DNA from: Pseudomonas sp. P7548
Lineage (GTDB): Bacteria; Pseudomonadota; Gammaproteobacteria; Pseudomonadales; Pseudomonadaceae
Assembly (NCBI RefSeq): GCF_013386585.1
Contig: NZ_JACARO010000048.1
Span: 1-33,226, forward strand
Direction: 5' to 3'
DNA length: 33,226 nucleotides
This document shows positions 8,197 to 17,030 of this stretch, one piece after another. The position numbers and the translations under genes were made by a program. Positions within the stretch are counted from its first letter, which is position 1. Each line of letters begins with the position of its first letter. The notes under the pieces were generated by a model. The model ran no database searches. It saw only the letters and a program-made list of their open reading frames with translations, and was not told the DNA's origin.

Positions 8197-9642
8197 ATGC
8201 CCTCATTTATCGCTGAACACCCGATGCTGTGCGCCCTGGCGCTGATCTTTATCGACATCGCCGTGTGGCGCCTCATCTCCGTCAACCTCGCCAGCTGGAA
8301 ACTCGCCGCACGCCTGGCGATCTTCGCCGTGTACAGCGCCGTACTGTTCAACGACGGCATGAACCCCATGCAAATGGCGCCCTATGCCGACAACACCGCG
8401 TTGCACCTGGCGGCCACGGCCTTGCAGATCGGCTGGTGGCTGTTCGCGGCGCGTACCCTTACGGTGTTGCTCGGCACGCTGATGATGCAGCGGGTCGGCC
8501 ACACCGGGCGGCTGTTGCAGGACCTGGTGGGCGCGGTGATCTTCCTGATCGCCATCATTGCCGCCATGGCCTATGTGCTCGACCTGCCGGTCAAGGGCGT
8601 GCTCGCCACCTCTGGCGCGGTGGCGATCATCGTCGGCCTGGCGTTGCAGAGCACCCTCAGCGACGTGTTTTCCGGGATCGTCCTCAACACCACCAAGCCC
8701 TATCAGATCGATGACTGGATCTCCATCGACGGCACCGAAGGCCGGGTCACCGACATCGACTGGCGCGCCACGCGCCTGCAAACCTCCCAGGGCAGCCTGG
8801 CGGTGATCCCCAACTCCCTGGCGGCCAAGGCCAAGATCATCAACTTCTCCCGCCCGGCCGATATGTTTGGCCTGGCGGTCAGCCTGCAAGTCAGCCCCCA
8901 CGCGCGCCCGCAAACCGTGATCGAGGCGCTGGAGCGGGCGATGCAGGGGTGCCGACCGCTGCTGGCCAAACCGGCACCCAGCGTGGCGTTCAAGACCTCT
9001 GCCAGTGGCGGCGTCGAGTACGAAATCAGTGGTTTCGTGCCGGCCATGAGCCTCAAGCGCGAAGTGCGCAATCAGCTGTACGACCTGGCGTTCCGGCACT
9101 TGCAAGCGGCGGGGGTGGGGCTGTTGTCGGCCACCGAAAGCAGCGCCCCACCGGCCATGTCCGCCGCGCGAGCGCTGCTGGAGCGTTCGTCGATCTTCTC
9201 CACCTTGCGCCAGGAAGAAAAAGACACCTTCAGCCAGAACATGACCCTGCACACCTACCGCGCGGGCGAGATGATCCTGCCGGCCGGGGAGGTCAGCGAT
9301 CACTTGTTCATCGTCGAGTCCGGCGTGGTCTCGGTGATGCTGATCAAGGGCGGCCATAAGTTTGAGGCCGGGCGCATGGGGCCGGGGGAGGTGATTGGCG
9401 AGGCGGGGATCTTGTCGGACCAGGCCGCGCTGGCGGATTTTTCGGCGAAGACCTTTTGCACCCTGTACCGCATCGAGAAGGAATACTTGAAGCCGTGCCT
9501 GGATGCGCGCCACGACATCAGCGAGGCGATGAAGGCGTTGCTCGATTTCCGCGTGCACGCCGCGCAGGCCCTGACCCAGGAGGCGCCGGTGGTGCCGGTG
9601 AAGAAGGGCTTCCTGCAGTGGCTGCGCCAACGTGGTCTCTGA
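8197..9642 (+). CDS. MscS-family mechanosensitive channel with C-terminal cNMP-binding-like domain
   Basis: This 481-residue inner-membrane protein starts with about four hydrophobic helices. The MscS pore helix follows (GVLATSGAVAIIVGLALQSTLSDVFSG without its first residues), then the MscS beta domain (DDWISIDGTEGRVTDIDWRA) and alpha-beta domain. The last ~130 residues form a CAP_ED/cNMP-type barrel (MILPAGEVSDHLFIVESGVV and GPGEVIGEAGILSDQAAL). In the phosphate cassette the Arg that holds the cyclic phosphate in PKA and CRP is replaced (SDQAALADFSA), so cAMP or cGMP binding is doubtful. The start ATG 8197 has GGAG 8 nt upstream; ATG 8176 is an alternative. The reading frame continues up to 8062 but only through the REP element. 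Its expected role is osmotic release gated or tuned by the soluble domain. Confidence 0.9.
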   Translation: MPSFIAEHPMLCALALIFIDIAVWRLISVNLASWKLAARLAIFAVYSAVLFNDGMNPMQMAPYADNTALHLAATALQIGWWLFAARTLTVLLGTLMMQRVGHTGRLLQDLVGAVIFLIAIIAAMAYVLDLPVKGVLATSGAVAIIVGLALQSTLSDVFSGIVLNTTKPYQIDDWISIDGTEGRVTDIDWRATRLQTSQGSLAVIPNSLAAKAKIINFSRPADMFGLAVSLQVSPHARPQTVIEALERAMQGCRPLLAKPAPSVAFKTSASGGVEYEISGFVPAMSLKREVRNQLYDLAFRHLQAAGVGLLSATESSAPPAMSAARALLERSSIFSTLRQEEKDTFSQNMTLHTYRAGEMILPAGEVSDHLFIVESGVVSVMLIKGGHKFEAGRMGPGEVIGEAGILSDQAALADFSAKTFCTLYRIEKEYLKPCLDARHDISEAMKALLDFRVHAAQALTQEAPVVPVKKGFLQWLRQRGL

Positions 9643-9741
9643 GCGATAAATCTGACTAACCTGCATTTTTCGCACGTTACCCCACGCAATAAATCGTTTG
9701 TCCAACGGCTGGCCGATGACAAAACTGCATGTCACTCGGAT

Positions 9742-9749
9742 AACAACAA
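9742..9749 (+). promoter_or_regulatory. Hfq/Crc catabolite-repression (CA) motif
   Basis: AACAACAA lies 15 nt upstream of the aldehyde dehydrogenase ATG at 9765. It matches the A-rich AAnAAnAA motif bound by Hfq with Crc at ribosome sites of catabolic mRNAs in Pseudomonas. It suggests that the operon is silenced while preferred carbon sources are present. The motif is short, so this is an inference from position and match. Confidence 0.5.
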
Positions 9750-9764
9750 CGTTGGGCGAACCAC

Positions 9765-11189
9765 ATGCAACTCGAGCGCAATTTTTTCAACGGTCAATTT
9801 GTCGAACCTGCCAGCGACGCGCTGATCGCCGTCTACAACCCGGCCACCGAAACCCTGGTGGGCCACGTCAGCGCGGCCACGGCCGATGAGGCGATTGCCG
9901 CCGTCGACGCCGCCGCCATCGCCCAGAAAACCTGGGGCAAGCTCACCAGTATCGAACGCGCCGAACACCTGCGGGCCTTTGCCGATGCCCTCGACGCCTG
10001 CGCCGAAGCCATTGGCACAGCCCTGGCCAGCGAGTCGGGCAAGAGCGTCAGCGACGCCAGCAACGAAGCGCGCTACGCCGCCCAGATCACCCGTTACCAC
10101 GCCGAATGGGCGCGCCGTATCGAAGGCGAGATCATCCCCAGCGATACCCCGGACGAAAACCTGTTCCTGCAACGCGAGCCGATTGGCGTCGTGGCCTGCC
10201 TGATCCCGTTCAACTACCCGGTCTACACCCTGCTGCGCAAGATCGCCCCGGCGCTGATCGCGGGCAACACCGTGGTGGTGCGTCCGAGCAACAACACGCC
10301 GCTGTCGGCGTTCGAGATCGCCCGTGCGGTGGTCAAGGCCGGCATTCCGGCGGGTGTGATCAACATCCTGACCATGGACCACGGCACCGCTGCCAGCGTC
10401 TGCACCCACAAGGCCGTCGGCCTGATTACCCTCACCGGTAGCGTGAATGCCGGGCGCATCGTGCTCGATTACTGCAAGGCCAACATCGCCAAGCCGTCCC
10501 TGGAACTGGGCGGGAAGACCCCGGCGATCATCGAAGCCGACGCCGACCTGGAAAAGGCCGCCAGCGCCATTGTCGCCTCCAAGACCACCCACTGCGGCCA
10601 GCTGTGCACGGCGGTGGAGCGTGTCTACGTGCACGAGGCTGTCTACGACCGGTTCCTGGCCTTGCTCAAAACAAAGATCAGCGCGGTGAAGTTCGGTGAT
10701 CGCGCAACCGACGCCAGCCTGATGGGCCCGCTGGTCAACGCCAGTTCGCAAAAGAATATCCACGCCATGGTCGAGCGCGCCGTCGCCGCCGGTGCTGTAC
10801 TGGAAACAGGCGGTGTGCTGCCCGAGGGCCCGGGCCATTTCTACCCGCCGACCTTGCTCAGTGGTTGCCGCCAGGACATGGAAATCATCCAGGAAGAAAT
10901 CTTCGGCCCGGTGTTGCCGGTGCTCAAGTACCGCGACATCGATGAAGCGCTGGCCATGGCCAACGACCATCAGTTCGGCCTGTCATCGGTGCTCTACACC
11001 GAGAACTACCGCACGGCGATGAAAGTGGCGAATGCCATTGAAGCCGGCGAGTTGTACGTCAATCGCACCCCGGCTGACCCTTACCAAGGGTTCCACGCCG
11101 GCTGGAAACGCTCGGGGCTGGGCGGCGATGACGGTAAGCACGGGATGCTTGAATTCACCCAGACCCGCTTGGTGGTCATGAAGTACTGA
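9765..11189 (+). CDS. NAD(P)-dependent aldehyde dehydrogenase, AldA-like
   Basis: This 474-residue member of the ALDH superfamily oxidises an aldehyde to a carboxylate in the cytoplasm. The catalytic set is present: N150 (PFNYP), general base E247 (LELGGKTP) and nucleophile C281 (CGQLCTAVERVYV). The GQ.C..AERVYV block resembles E. coli lactaldehyde/glycolaldehyde dehydrogenase AldA. One change stands out: the cofactor-binding Lys of the usual KPSE motif is Arg here (VVVRPSNNTP, R173), which may alter NAD/NADP preference. It is the first gene of a four-gene operon with an MFS importer, an enolase-superfamily enzyme and a GMC oxidoreductase. It probably oxidises an aldehyde from sugar, polyol or aldonate breakdown. 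The real substrate is unknown. Confidence 0.9.
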   Translation: MQLERNFFNGQFVEPASDALIAVYNPATETLVGHVSAATADEAIAAVDAAAIAQKTWGKLTSIERAEHLRAFADALDACAEAIGTALASESGKSVSDASNEARYAAQITRYHAEWARRIEGEIIPSDTPDENLFLQREPIGVVACLIPFNYPVYTLLRKIAPALIAGNTVVVRPSNNTPLSAFEIARAVVKAGIPAGVINILTMDHGTAASVCTHKAVGLITLTGSVNAGRIVLDYCKANIAKPSLELGGKTPAIIEADADLEKAASAIVASKTTHCGQLCTAVERVYVHEAVYDRFLALLKTKISAVKFGDRATDASLMGPLVNASSQKNIHAMVERAVAAGAVLETGGVLPEGPGHFYPPTLLSGCRQDMEIIQEEIFGPVLPVLKYRDIDEALAMANDHQFGLSSVLYTENYRTAMKVANAIEAGELYVNRTPADPYQGFHAGWKRSGLGGDDGKHGMLEFTQTRLVVMKY

Positions 11190-11231
11190 TCCACGAACAC
11201 CTGCTGCACCTTCAATAAAAACAATTATCAG

Positions 11232-11252
11232 GGCACCCGCGCATCGGGTGCC
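11232..11252 (+). other. Intercistronic hairpin
   Basis: GGCACCCG, a 5-nt loop and CGGGTGCC form a perfect 8-bp stem in the gap between the aldehyde dehydrogenase and the MFS gene. No T-run follows, so it is not a typical terminator. It may stabilise or partly attenuate the downstream mRNA. It ends about 13 nt before the MFS start. Confidence 0.5.
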
Positions 11253-11265
11253 TGAGGTCCACACG

Positions 11266-12576
11266 ATGTCCAAGCCTGCACCCGTTGCCCAGGTTTCCGT
11301 TGCCGTGTCCGCGGCAAACAGCGACAAAGCCAGTCGCTACTTCCAATTGCTGTTGCTGGTACTGGCCGCAGGGGCGATCTACCCGATCCTCTACCTGCGC
11401 CAGGTCTACCAGACCACCATGCTGGAAGTGTTCCACATCAACCACAGCGAGCTGGGCTACCTGTACTCCATGCTGGGCACGATCTTCCTGCTCAGCTACT
11501 TGCCCAGCGGCTGGCTGGCCGACCGTTTGCCACCGCGTTTCCTGATCTTCTTCTCCCTGGTCGCCACCGGCGCATTGGGCCTGTGGTACGCCAGCGTGCC
11601 GTCGATGACCGGCTTGATGATCATCTTCGGCTGCTGGGGCCTGACCACCGGCCTGACGTTCTGGGCTTCGGTGCTCAAGCGCGTGAAGATGATTGCCCAC
11701 CACACCGAACAGGGCCGTTTCTTCGGCATCCTCGACGGCGGCCGTGGGTTGGTGGAAGCCTTGCTCGCCACCGTCGCCCTGGGCTTGTTCGCCTACGCCA
11801 CCGAGACCCGTAGCGAGTCGGCCGCCGAAGGCTTCAAGCACGTCGTGTACATGTACTCGTTCATCTGTATCGCCATCGGCTGCGGCCTGGTGCTGCTCAA
11901 GGACCCCAAGTCCCTGGCTGAAACCGCAGCGGTGGAGAAGGGCAAGTTCAACCTGATCGCCGACCTGACCACCCTGGTGAAGATCCCCGAGCTGTGGCTG
12001 GTGACCGCCATCGTGTTCTGCGGTTACCACATGTTCTGGGCCACCTACAGCTTCTCCGACTACCTGCAAGGCAGCGGCATGACCGCCGTGATGGCCGGCA
12101 CCATCACCACCATCAAGCTGTGGATGCGCCCCATCGGCGGCATTGGTGGCGGTTGGCTGGGGGACAAGTTCTCGAACATCTCGGTGCTGATCGTCGCCCT
12201 GGCGCTGGTGACCCTGGCGATGGTCGGGCTGATCGTGTTCCCGGCGTTCAACAGCCTGGGCCTGCTGATCGGCACGGTGATCTTCATCGGCCTGATGACC
12301 TACGCGATCCGTGGCCTGTACTGGGCGATCCTCGACAGCTGTGACATCCCGCTGCGCATCACCGGGCTGGCCATCGGCATCGTCTCGGTGGTGGGTTACC
12401 TGCCGGACACCTTTATCCCGCTGATCAACGGCTACCTGACCGACACCTACCCAGGCAAGGCCGGCTACAACCTGTATTTCGGCTACATCGCCTTCATCGG
12501 CGTGCTTGGCACCCTCGCGGCCTTGACCCTGCGCGCCCGAATCAACCGTAAAAAATTCAACCAGACAGGTGCCTGA
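11266..12576 (+). CDS. MFS transporter (putative uptake of operon substrate)
   Basis: This 436-residue major facilitator has about 12 membrane helices. The motif A region is GYLYSMLGTIFLLSYLPSG followed by WLADRLPPRFLIF. The overall pattern (LYLRQVYQTTMLEVFHINHSELGYL, without its first and last residues) resembles YihN-like and organic-anion/sugar-acid carriers. It sits between the aldehyde dehydrogenase and the enolase-superfamily gene, and its stop is 1 bp from the next ATG, so it most likely imports the compound this operon degrades. ATG 11266 is preferred over GTG 11248, which lies inside the upstream hairpin. Direction of transport is inferred from context only. Confidence 0.88.
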   Translation: MSKPAPVAQVSVAVSAANSDKASRYFQLLLLVLAAGAIYPILYLRQVYQTTMLEVFHINHSELGYLYSMLGTIFLLSYLPSGWLADRLPPRFLIFFSLVATGALGLWYASVPSMTGLMIIFGCWGLTTGLTFWASVLKRVKMIAHHTEQGRFFGILDGGRGLVEALLATVALGLFAYATETRSESAAEGFKHVVYMYSFICIAIGCGLVLLKDPKSLAETAAVEKGKFNLIADLTTLVKIPELWLVTAIVFCGYHMFWATYSFSDYLQGSGMTAVMAGTITTIKLWMRPIGGIGGGWLGDKFSNISVLIVALALVTLAMVGLIVFPAFNSLGLLIGTVIFIGLMTYAIRGLYWAILDSCDIPLRITGLAIGIVSVVGYLPDTFIPLINGYLTDTYPGKAGYNLYFGYIAFIGVLGTLAALTLRARINRKKFNQTGA

Positions 12577-12577
12577 G

Positions 12578-13795
12578 ATGAAAATCGTCGCCCTTGAAAC
12601 CCATATCGTTGCCGTTCCACCGCCGCACATCGGCGGCATGTACTGGCTGTTCGTCAAGCTCAAGACCGACTGCGGCATCGAAGGCGTCGGCGAGATCTAC
12701 GCCGCCACCTTCGGCCCCAAGGCCATGCTGCCGATCATCGAGGACGTGTTCGAGCGCTACCTGCTCAACCATGACCCGCACCACATCGAACGCTTCTTCC
12801 GCCAGGCCTACTCCAGCGGTTTCACCCAGCGCCCGGACCTGACCATGATGGGCGTGGTCAGCGGCCTGGAAATGGCCTGCTGGGACATCATCGGCAAGGC
12901 GGCGAACAAACCGGTCTACGAACTGCTTGGCGGCAAGGTCAACGAGCGCCTGCGCTCCTACACCTACCTGTACCCGGTCAACAGCAAGGGTGAGTACGAC
13001 TACGACGACCCGGACCTGGCGGCCGAGTGCGCCATCGAGAACATGAACAAGGGCTTCACCGCCGTGAAGTTCGACCCGGCCGGCCCGTACACCGCGTACT
13101 CCGGTCACCAGGTCTCGCTGGAAGTGCTGGAGCGTTGCGAGACCTTCTGCCGCAAGATCCGCGAAGCGGTGGGCGACAAGTGTGACCTGCTGTTCGGCAC
13201 CCACGGGCAGATGGTGCCGTCATCGGCGATCCGCCTGGCCAAGCGCCTGGAAAAATACGACCCGCTGTGGTTTGAAGAGCCGGTGCCGCCAGGCCAGGAG
13301 GACGCCATGGCCCAGGTCGCGGCCAAGACCAGCATCCCGATTGCCACCGGTGAGCGCCTGACCACCAAGTACGAATTCTTCAAGCTGCTGCAAGCCGGTG
13401 GCGCGTCGATCCTGCAGATGAACGTGGCGCGTTGCGGCGGGCTGCTGGAAGCCAAGAAGATCGCGAGCATGGCCGAGGCCTACTACGCGCAGATCGCCCC
13501 GCACCTGTACAACGGGCCCATTGGCGCGGCTGCCAGCTTCCAGTTGGCCACCTGCACGCCGAACTTCCTGATCCAGGAAAGCATCATGACCTGGGGCGGT
13601 TTCCATGCCGAAGTCCTCACCAAGCCGCTGCAATGGGAGGACGGCTACATCATCCCGTCCACCGAGCCGGGCCTTGGTGTGGAGCTGAACATGGACGTGG
13701 TGCGCAAACACACGCCGTACACCGGTGAGCGCCTGCACCTGCAAATGGCGCCGACACCGGCTGACGTGAAAGACACTTCGCCCGCCAAGGGCTAA
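12578..13795 (+). CDS. Enolase-superfamily (mandelate racemase/muconate lactonizing) enzyme
   Basis: This 405-residue protein has the N-terminal capping domain (to ~130) and a C-terminal TIM barrel. It aligns by eye to galactonate dehydratase: K164 (AVKFDP), the beta-3 motif LLFGTHGQ (205-211), E233/E234 (WFEEPVPP), E259 (PIATGERL), N282 (ILQMNVARCGG) and H309 (APHLYNGPIG). Members usually abstract a proton next to a carboxylate and dehydrate or isomerise sugar acids using Mg2+. Two expected carboxylates differ: the first metal ligand (Asp in galactonate dehydratase) falls on Gly207, and the Asp partner of the catalytic His is Asn282. The product would enter the same pathway as the neighbouring oxidoreductases. 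I favour an acid-sugar dehydratase but cannot name the substrate. Confidence 0.88.
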   Translation: MKIVALETHIVAVPPPHIGGMYWLFVKLKTDCGIEGVGEIYAATFGPKAMLPIIEDVFERYLLNHDPHHIERFFRQAYSSGFTQRPDLTMMGVVSGLEMACWDIIGKAANKPVYELLGGKVNERLRSYTYLYPVNSKGEYDYDDPDLAAECAIENMNKGFTAVKFDPAGPYTAYSGHQVSLEVLERCETFCRKIREAVGDKCDLLFGTHGQMVPSSAIRLAKRLEKYDPLWFEEPVPPGQEDAMAQVAAKTSIPIATGERLTTKYEFFKLLQAGGASILQMNVARCGGLLEAKKIASMAEAYYAQIAPHLYNGPIGAAASFQLATCTPNFLIQESIMTWGGFHAEVLTKPLQWEDGYIIPSTEPGLGVELNMDVVRKHTPYTGERLHLQMAPTPADVKDTSPAKG

Positions 13796-13821
13796 AAAAA
13801 ACGACTACGCGGTAACCGTGA

Positions 13822-15435
13822 ATGACATATGACTACATCATCGCCGGGGCTGGCGCCGCAGGCTGCGTCCTGGCCAACCGGTTGTCCGCCTCGGGCGAAC
13901 ACTCCGTGTTGCTGCTGGAAGCGGGCGGCAAGGACAGCTCCTGGTGGTTCAAGATCCCGGTCGGTTTCGCCAAGATGTATTACAACCCGACCTTCAACTG
14001 GATGTATTACAGCCAGCCGCAAAAGCAGTTGGCCGACCGTGCCATCTACGCCCCACGGGGCAAGGTGCAGGGCGGTTCGGGCTCGATCAACGCGATGATC
14101 TACGTGCGTGGCCAGGCCCATGACTTTAATGATTGGGCGGCCAACGGCAACGACGGCTGGGGCTTCAAAGACGTACTGCCGTACTTTCGCAAGCTGGAGA
14201 ACCACCCCCTGGGCGACACCGAGTACCACGGCAGCAGCGGCCCGATCAGCATCACGCCGATGAAGGGCCAGACTCACCCGATCTGCGACGTGTTCCTCAA
14301 GGGCTGCGAGCAACTGGGCTATGCCCACAGCGACGACTTCAACGGCCCGAACTTCGAAGGCGCCGGCCTGTATGACGTCAACACCCGCAACGGCGAGCGC
14401 AGTTCCAGCAGCTTTGCGCACCTGCACCCGGCGCTGGGGCGCTCCAACCTGACGGTGGAGTTGCATGCCCTGGTCGACCGCGTGCTGTTCGACGACCAGC
14501 AGCGCGCCACCGGCATTGCCGTGACCCAGCACGGCGTGAACCGCACCTTCACTGCGCGCAAGGAAGTGATTCTCTGCGCCGGCGCGGTGGACACGCCGAA
14601 GATCCTGCAACTGTCCGGCGTGGCCGATCAGCAGCTGCTGGCCGAGCACAATATCCCGCTGGTCAAGCACCTGCCGGCCGTGGGTGAAAACCTGCAGGAC
14701 CACCTGTGCGCCAGCTATTACTACAAGGCCAATATTCCGACCTTGAACGATGAGCTCAGCTCGTTGTTCGGCCAGTTCAAACTGGGCCTCAAATACCTGT
14801 TCACCCGCAAGGGCGCACTGGCGATGAGCGTCAACCAGGCCGGTGGTTTCTTTCGCGGCAACGAAGAGCAGAAAGACCCGAACCTGCAGCTGTATTTCAA
14901 CCCGCTGTCGTACCAGATCCCGAAAAACAACAAGGCCAGCCTCAAGCCCGAGCCGTATTCCGGCTTCCTGCTGTGCTTCAACCCGTGCCGGCCGACCAGC
15001 CGGGGCACCATCCGCATCGCCTCGAAAAACCCGCGTGATGCGGCGCTGATCGACCCCAACTACCTGAGCACCCAGAAGGACATCGATGAGGTGATCCAGG
15101 GCAGCCGGTTGATGCGCAAGATCATGCAGGCGCCGGCACTCAAGGGCATCACCGTGGCCGAAGTCTTGCCGGGCGCGGCGGTGCAGACCGATGAAGAAAT
15201 GCTGCAATACTTCCGCGAGAACAGCGGCTCGATCTACCACCTGTGCGGGTCCTGCGCCATGGGCTCAGACCCGCAGGTGTCGGTGGTGGACAAGCGCTTG
15301 AAGGTGCATGGGCTGGAAGGGCTGCGCATTGTCGATGCGTCGATCTTCCCCAACGTGACCTCGGGCAACACCCACGCGGCGGTGTTGATGGTGGCAGAGA
15401 AGGGCGCCGACCTGATCCTGCAAGACGCCGGCTAA
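13822..15435 (+). CDS. GMC family FAD-dependent oxidoreductase
   Basis: This 537-residue glucose-methanol-choline family flavoprotein oxidises an alcohol group. It begins with the dinucleotide-binding motif GAGAAG (MTYDYIIAGAGAAGCVLANR), followed by the GMC signature (PRGKVQGGSGSINAMIYVRG). The catalytic pair is H473 (IYHLCGSCAMG) and H518 (TSGNTHAAV), a His-His pair as in glucose oxidase, where choline oxidase has His-Asn. It is annotated in genomes as choline dehydrogenase-like, but the context points to a polyol, sugar or sugar acid instead. It is the last gene of the operon and lies 26 bp after the enolase-superfamily gene. A 24-bp inverted repeat follows, shared with the convergent symporter gene. 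There is no signal peptide, so it is cytoplasmic or loosely membrane-bound. Confidence 0.9.
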   Translation: MTYDYIIAGAGAAGCVLANRLSASGEHSVLLLEAGGKDSSWWFKIPVGFAKMYYNPTFNWMYYSQPQKQLADRAIYAPRGKVQGGSGSINAMIYVRGQAHDFNDWAANGNDGWGFKDVLPYFRKLENHPLGDTEYHGSSGPISITPMKGQTHPICDVFLKGCEQLGYAHSDDFNGPNFEGAGLYDVNTRNGERSSSSFAHLHPALGRSNLTVELHALVDRVLFDDQQRATGIAVTQHGVNRTFTARKEVILCAGAVDTPKILQLSGVADQQLLAEHNIPLVKHLPAVGENLQDHLCASYYYKANIPTLNDELSSLFGQFKLGLKYLFTRKGALAMSVNQAGGFFRGNEEQKDPNLQLYFNPLSYQIPKNNKASLKPEPYSGFLLCFNPCRPTSRGTIRIASKNPRDAALIDPNYLSTQKDIDEVIQGSRLMRKIMQAPALKGITVAEVLPGAAVQTDEEMLQYFRENSGSIYHLCGSCAMGSDPQVSVVDKRLKVHGLEGLRIVDASIFPNVTSGNTHAAVLMVAEKGADLILQDAG

Positions 15436-15451
15436 CCCTGTCTCCATCGAC

Positions 15452-15545
15452 TGTAGTGAGCGAGCTTGCTCGCGCCGGAGTGCGCAGCGCTCCCGCTTTT
15501 GTGGGGCCGCTTCGCAGCCCAGCGCGAGCAAGCTCGCTCACTACA
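15452..15545. repeat. Long inverted repeat between convergent genes
   Basis: A perfect 24-bp inverted repeat (arms 15452-15475 and 15522-15545, beginning TGTAGTGAGCGAGCTTGCTC) encloses a 46-bp GC-rich centre. It fills the gap between the GMC gene and the oppositely oriented symporter gene. It belongs to a Pseudomonas repeat family different from the GGAGC..GGCTTGCC type elsewhere in the window. It could act as a bidirectional transcript end. Confidence 0.8.
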
Positions 15546-15570
15546 GGATGGTGCTCTCAGCCTCTACCGG

Positions 15571-16965
15571 TCAGGTGGCTTGTGTGGCCAGCGGGGTTGG
15601 GCGCTGCATCACATGGCTCAAACTCATGATGATCAACGGCGTCAGCAACGCCACGTAGGCGTTATCAACCCCCCACGGGTTCCCCGCCAGAAACCATCCC
15701 ACCGTTGCCACCAATGACGCAATGATGCTCAAAAACGCCCCCGTCGCTGTGCCAAACCGTGGTGCATAGAACACCAGCAACACCAGCACCGCCAGGGACA
15801 CACGCAGGGCTTTGCCGAGGAAGGCGATCATCAGCACCTTGTCCGAGGTCAGCGCCAGGGCAATGGGCAGCAAACCCACCGCAATCGTCGCCAAGCGCAC
15901 GAAACGCAGGTTCTTCACGTCGCTTTTTTCCGGGTTGAACCACGGCTCGTAGAAGTCGCGCAGCAGCAACGTCGCCGAGCCCATGCTCACCGCCGAAATG
16001 GTGCCGAACAGCGAGCCGGCCAGGCCCGCGACCACCAGACCTGCGGTGAGCTGGTCCATGCTCGCGATCAGGCTGGGAAAGGCTTGCAGCGAATCCACCT
16101 GGGGAAACAGCACCGCGCTGCACATGCCAATCAACGCCGCGCCGATACCAAACGGCACCATTAGCACCGCCACGTAGAAACACGCGCGCTGGGCCTTGCC
16201 CGCATGGCTCACGGTATTGACCGCCTGGATCACGTACTGGGTGGAGAAAATCGAACCGATGCCAGCGATCATCCACGCGATGATCTGGCCCCAGCCTACG
16301 GTGGTCCATTCGAACATGCTGGCCGGCAAGTGCGCCTGCAACTGGCCAATGCCGCCGACCTGCTTGAGGCCGAACCACAGCGCCAGGCCAACCCCCAGGT
16401 ATTTGAGTGCCGCGTGCACGAAGTTGGTGTAGATCACCGAACGCATGCCGCCGATGCTCACGTACACCACCGAGACCACGCCGACGATGACGATGGCCAG
16501 GGTGCGGTCCACTTGCATCACGCTCGCCAACACCGCGCCGCCGCTGGCGTAGATCGACACAGCGACGATCTCCAGGGCAAAAATGGTGATGATGGACGTG
16601 GCAAAGCGCGTGCGCTGGCCGTAGTTGCGCGAGAGCACGCCGGAGATGGTGTTGTCGCCCAGCTCCTTGTACTTGCGCGCCAGCAGCCAGGCGAACAGCA
16701 CAAAGCCCAGGGCCAGGGCAAACAGGTTCCACGCGGCCGACAAGCCGACCTTGAAGCCGGTTTGCGCGGTACCAATGCTCACCGCCGTGCCGATGAACTC
16801 CGAGAGCATCAGGAAGCCAATCAAAAAGGCCGGAAAATGCCCGCCACCGGTGGTGTAGTTGGTGGCACTGCGCGAGTGCCGACGCACGCCGTAGCTGATC
16901 AGCGCGAGGCTGAACATGTACAGGCCAGTGATGGACAGGACGATCCAGGAGGAATGGGAGGGCAT
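15571..16965 (-). CDS. Sodium:solute symporter (SSS family)
   Basis: This 464-residue inner-membrane protein has about 13 helices. Family features are the helix 2 region (TTGGGHFPAFLIGFLMLSEF), the GTISAVSMGSATLL segment typical of Na+-binding helix 8/9 loops, and SSS-like IGGMRSVIYTNFVHAALKYLG (without its last residue). It would import an organic solute with Na+; close relatives carry purines, proline, panthothenate-like acids and short-chain acids, so the substrate is open. It faces the catabolic operon tail to tail and has its own regulated-looking upstream region (17031-17067). It may supply the same pathway or the PLP-enzyme locus beside it. Confidence 0.9.
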   Translation of the reverse strand: MPSHSSWIVLSITGLYMFSLALISYGVRRHSRSATNYTTGGGHFPAFLIGFLMLSEFIGTAVSIGTAQTGFKVGLSAAWNLFALALGFVLFAWLLARKYKELGDNTISGVLSRNYGQRTRFATSIITIFALEIVAVSIYASGGAVLASVMQVDRTLAIVIVGVVSVVYVSIGGMRSVIYTNFVHAALKYLGVGLALWFGLKQVGGIGQLQAHLPASMFEWTTVGWGQIIAWMIAGIGSIFSTQYVIQAVNTVSHAGKAQRACFYVAVLMVPFGIGAALIGMCSAVLFPQVDSLQAFPSLIASMDQLTAGLVVAGLAGSLFGTISAVSMGSATLLLRDFYEPWFNPEKSDVKNLRFVRLATIAVGLLPIALALTSDKVLMIAFLGKALRVSLAVLVLLVFYAPRFGTATGAFLSIIASLVATVGWFLAGNPWGVDNAYVALLTPLIIMSLSHVMQRPTPLATQAT

Positions 16966-17030
16966 GGTTATACTCTTTAGGTATTTTTATAGTTGGCGCT
17001 AGTTTCACCCCTCTGTTTTGTTGGCGTCTA

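Noticed and set aside
9694..9716. Sigma-54 promoter before the aldehyde dehydrogenase (CTGGCCGATGAC..)
   Set aside because: The GG-to-GC spacing is several bases too long for sigma-54.
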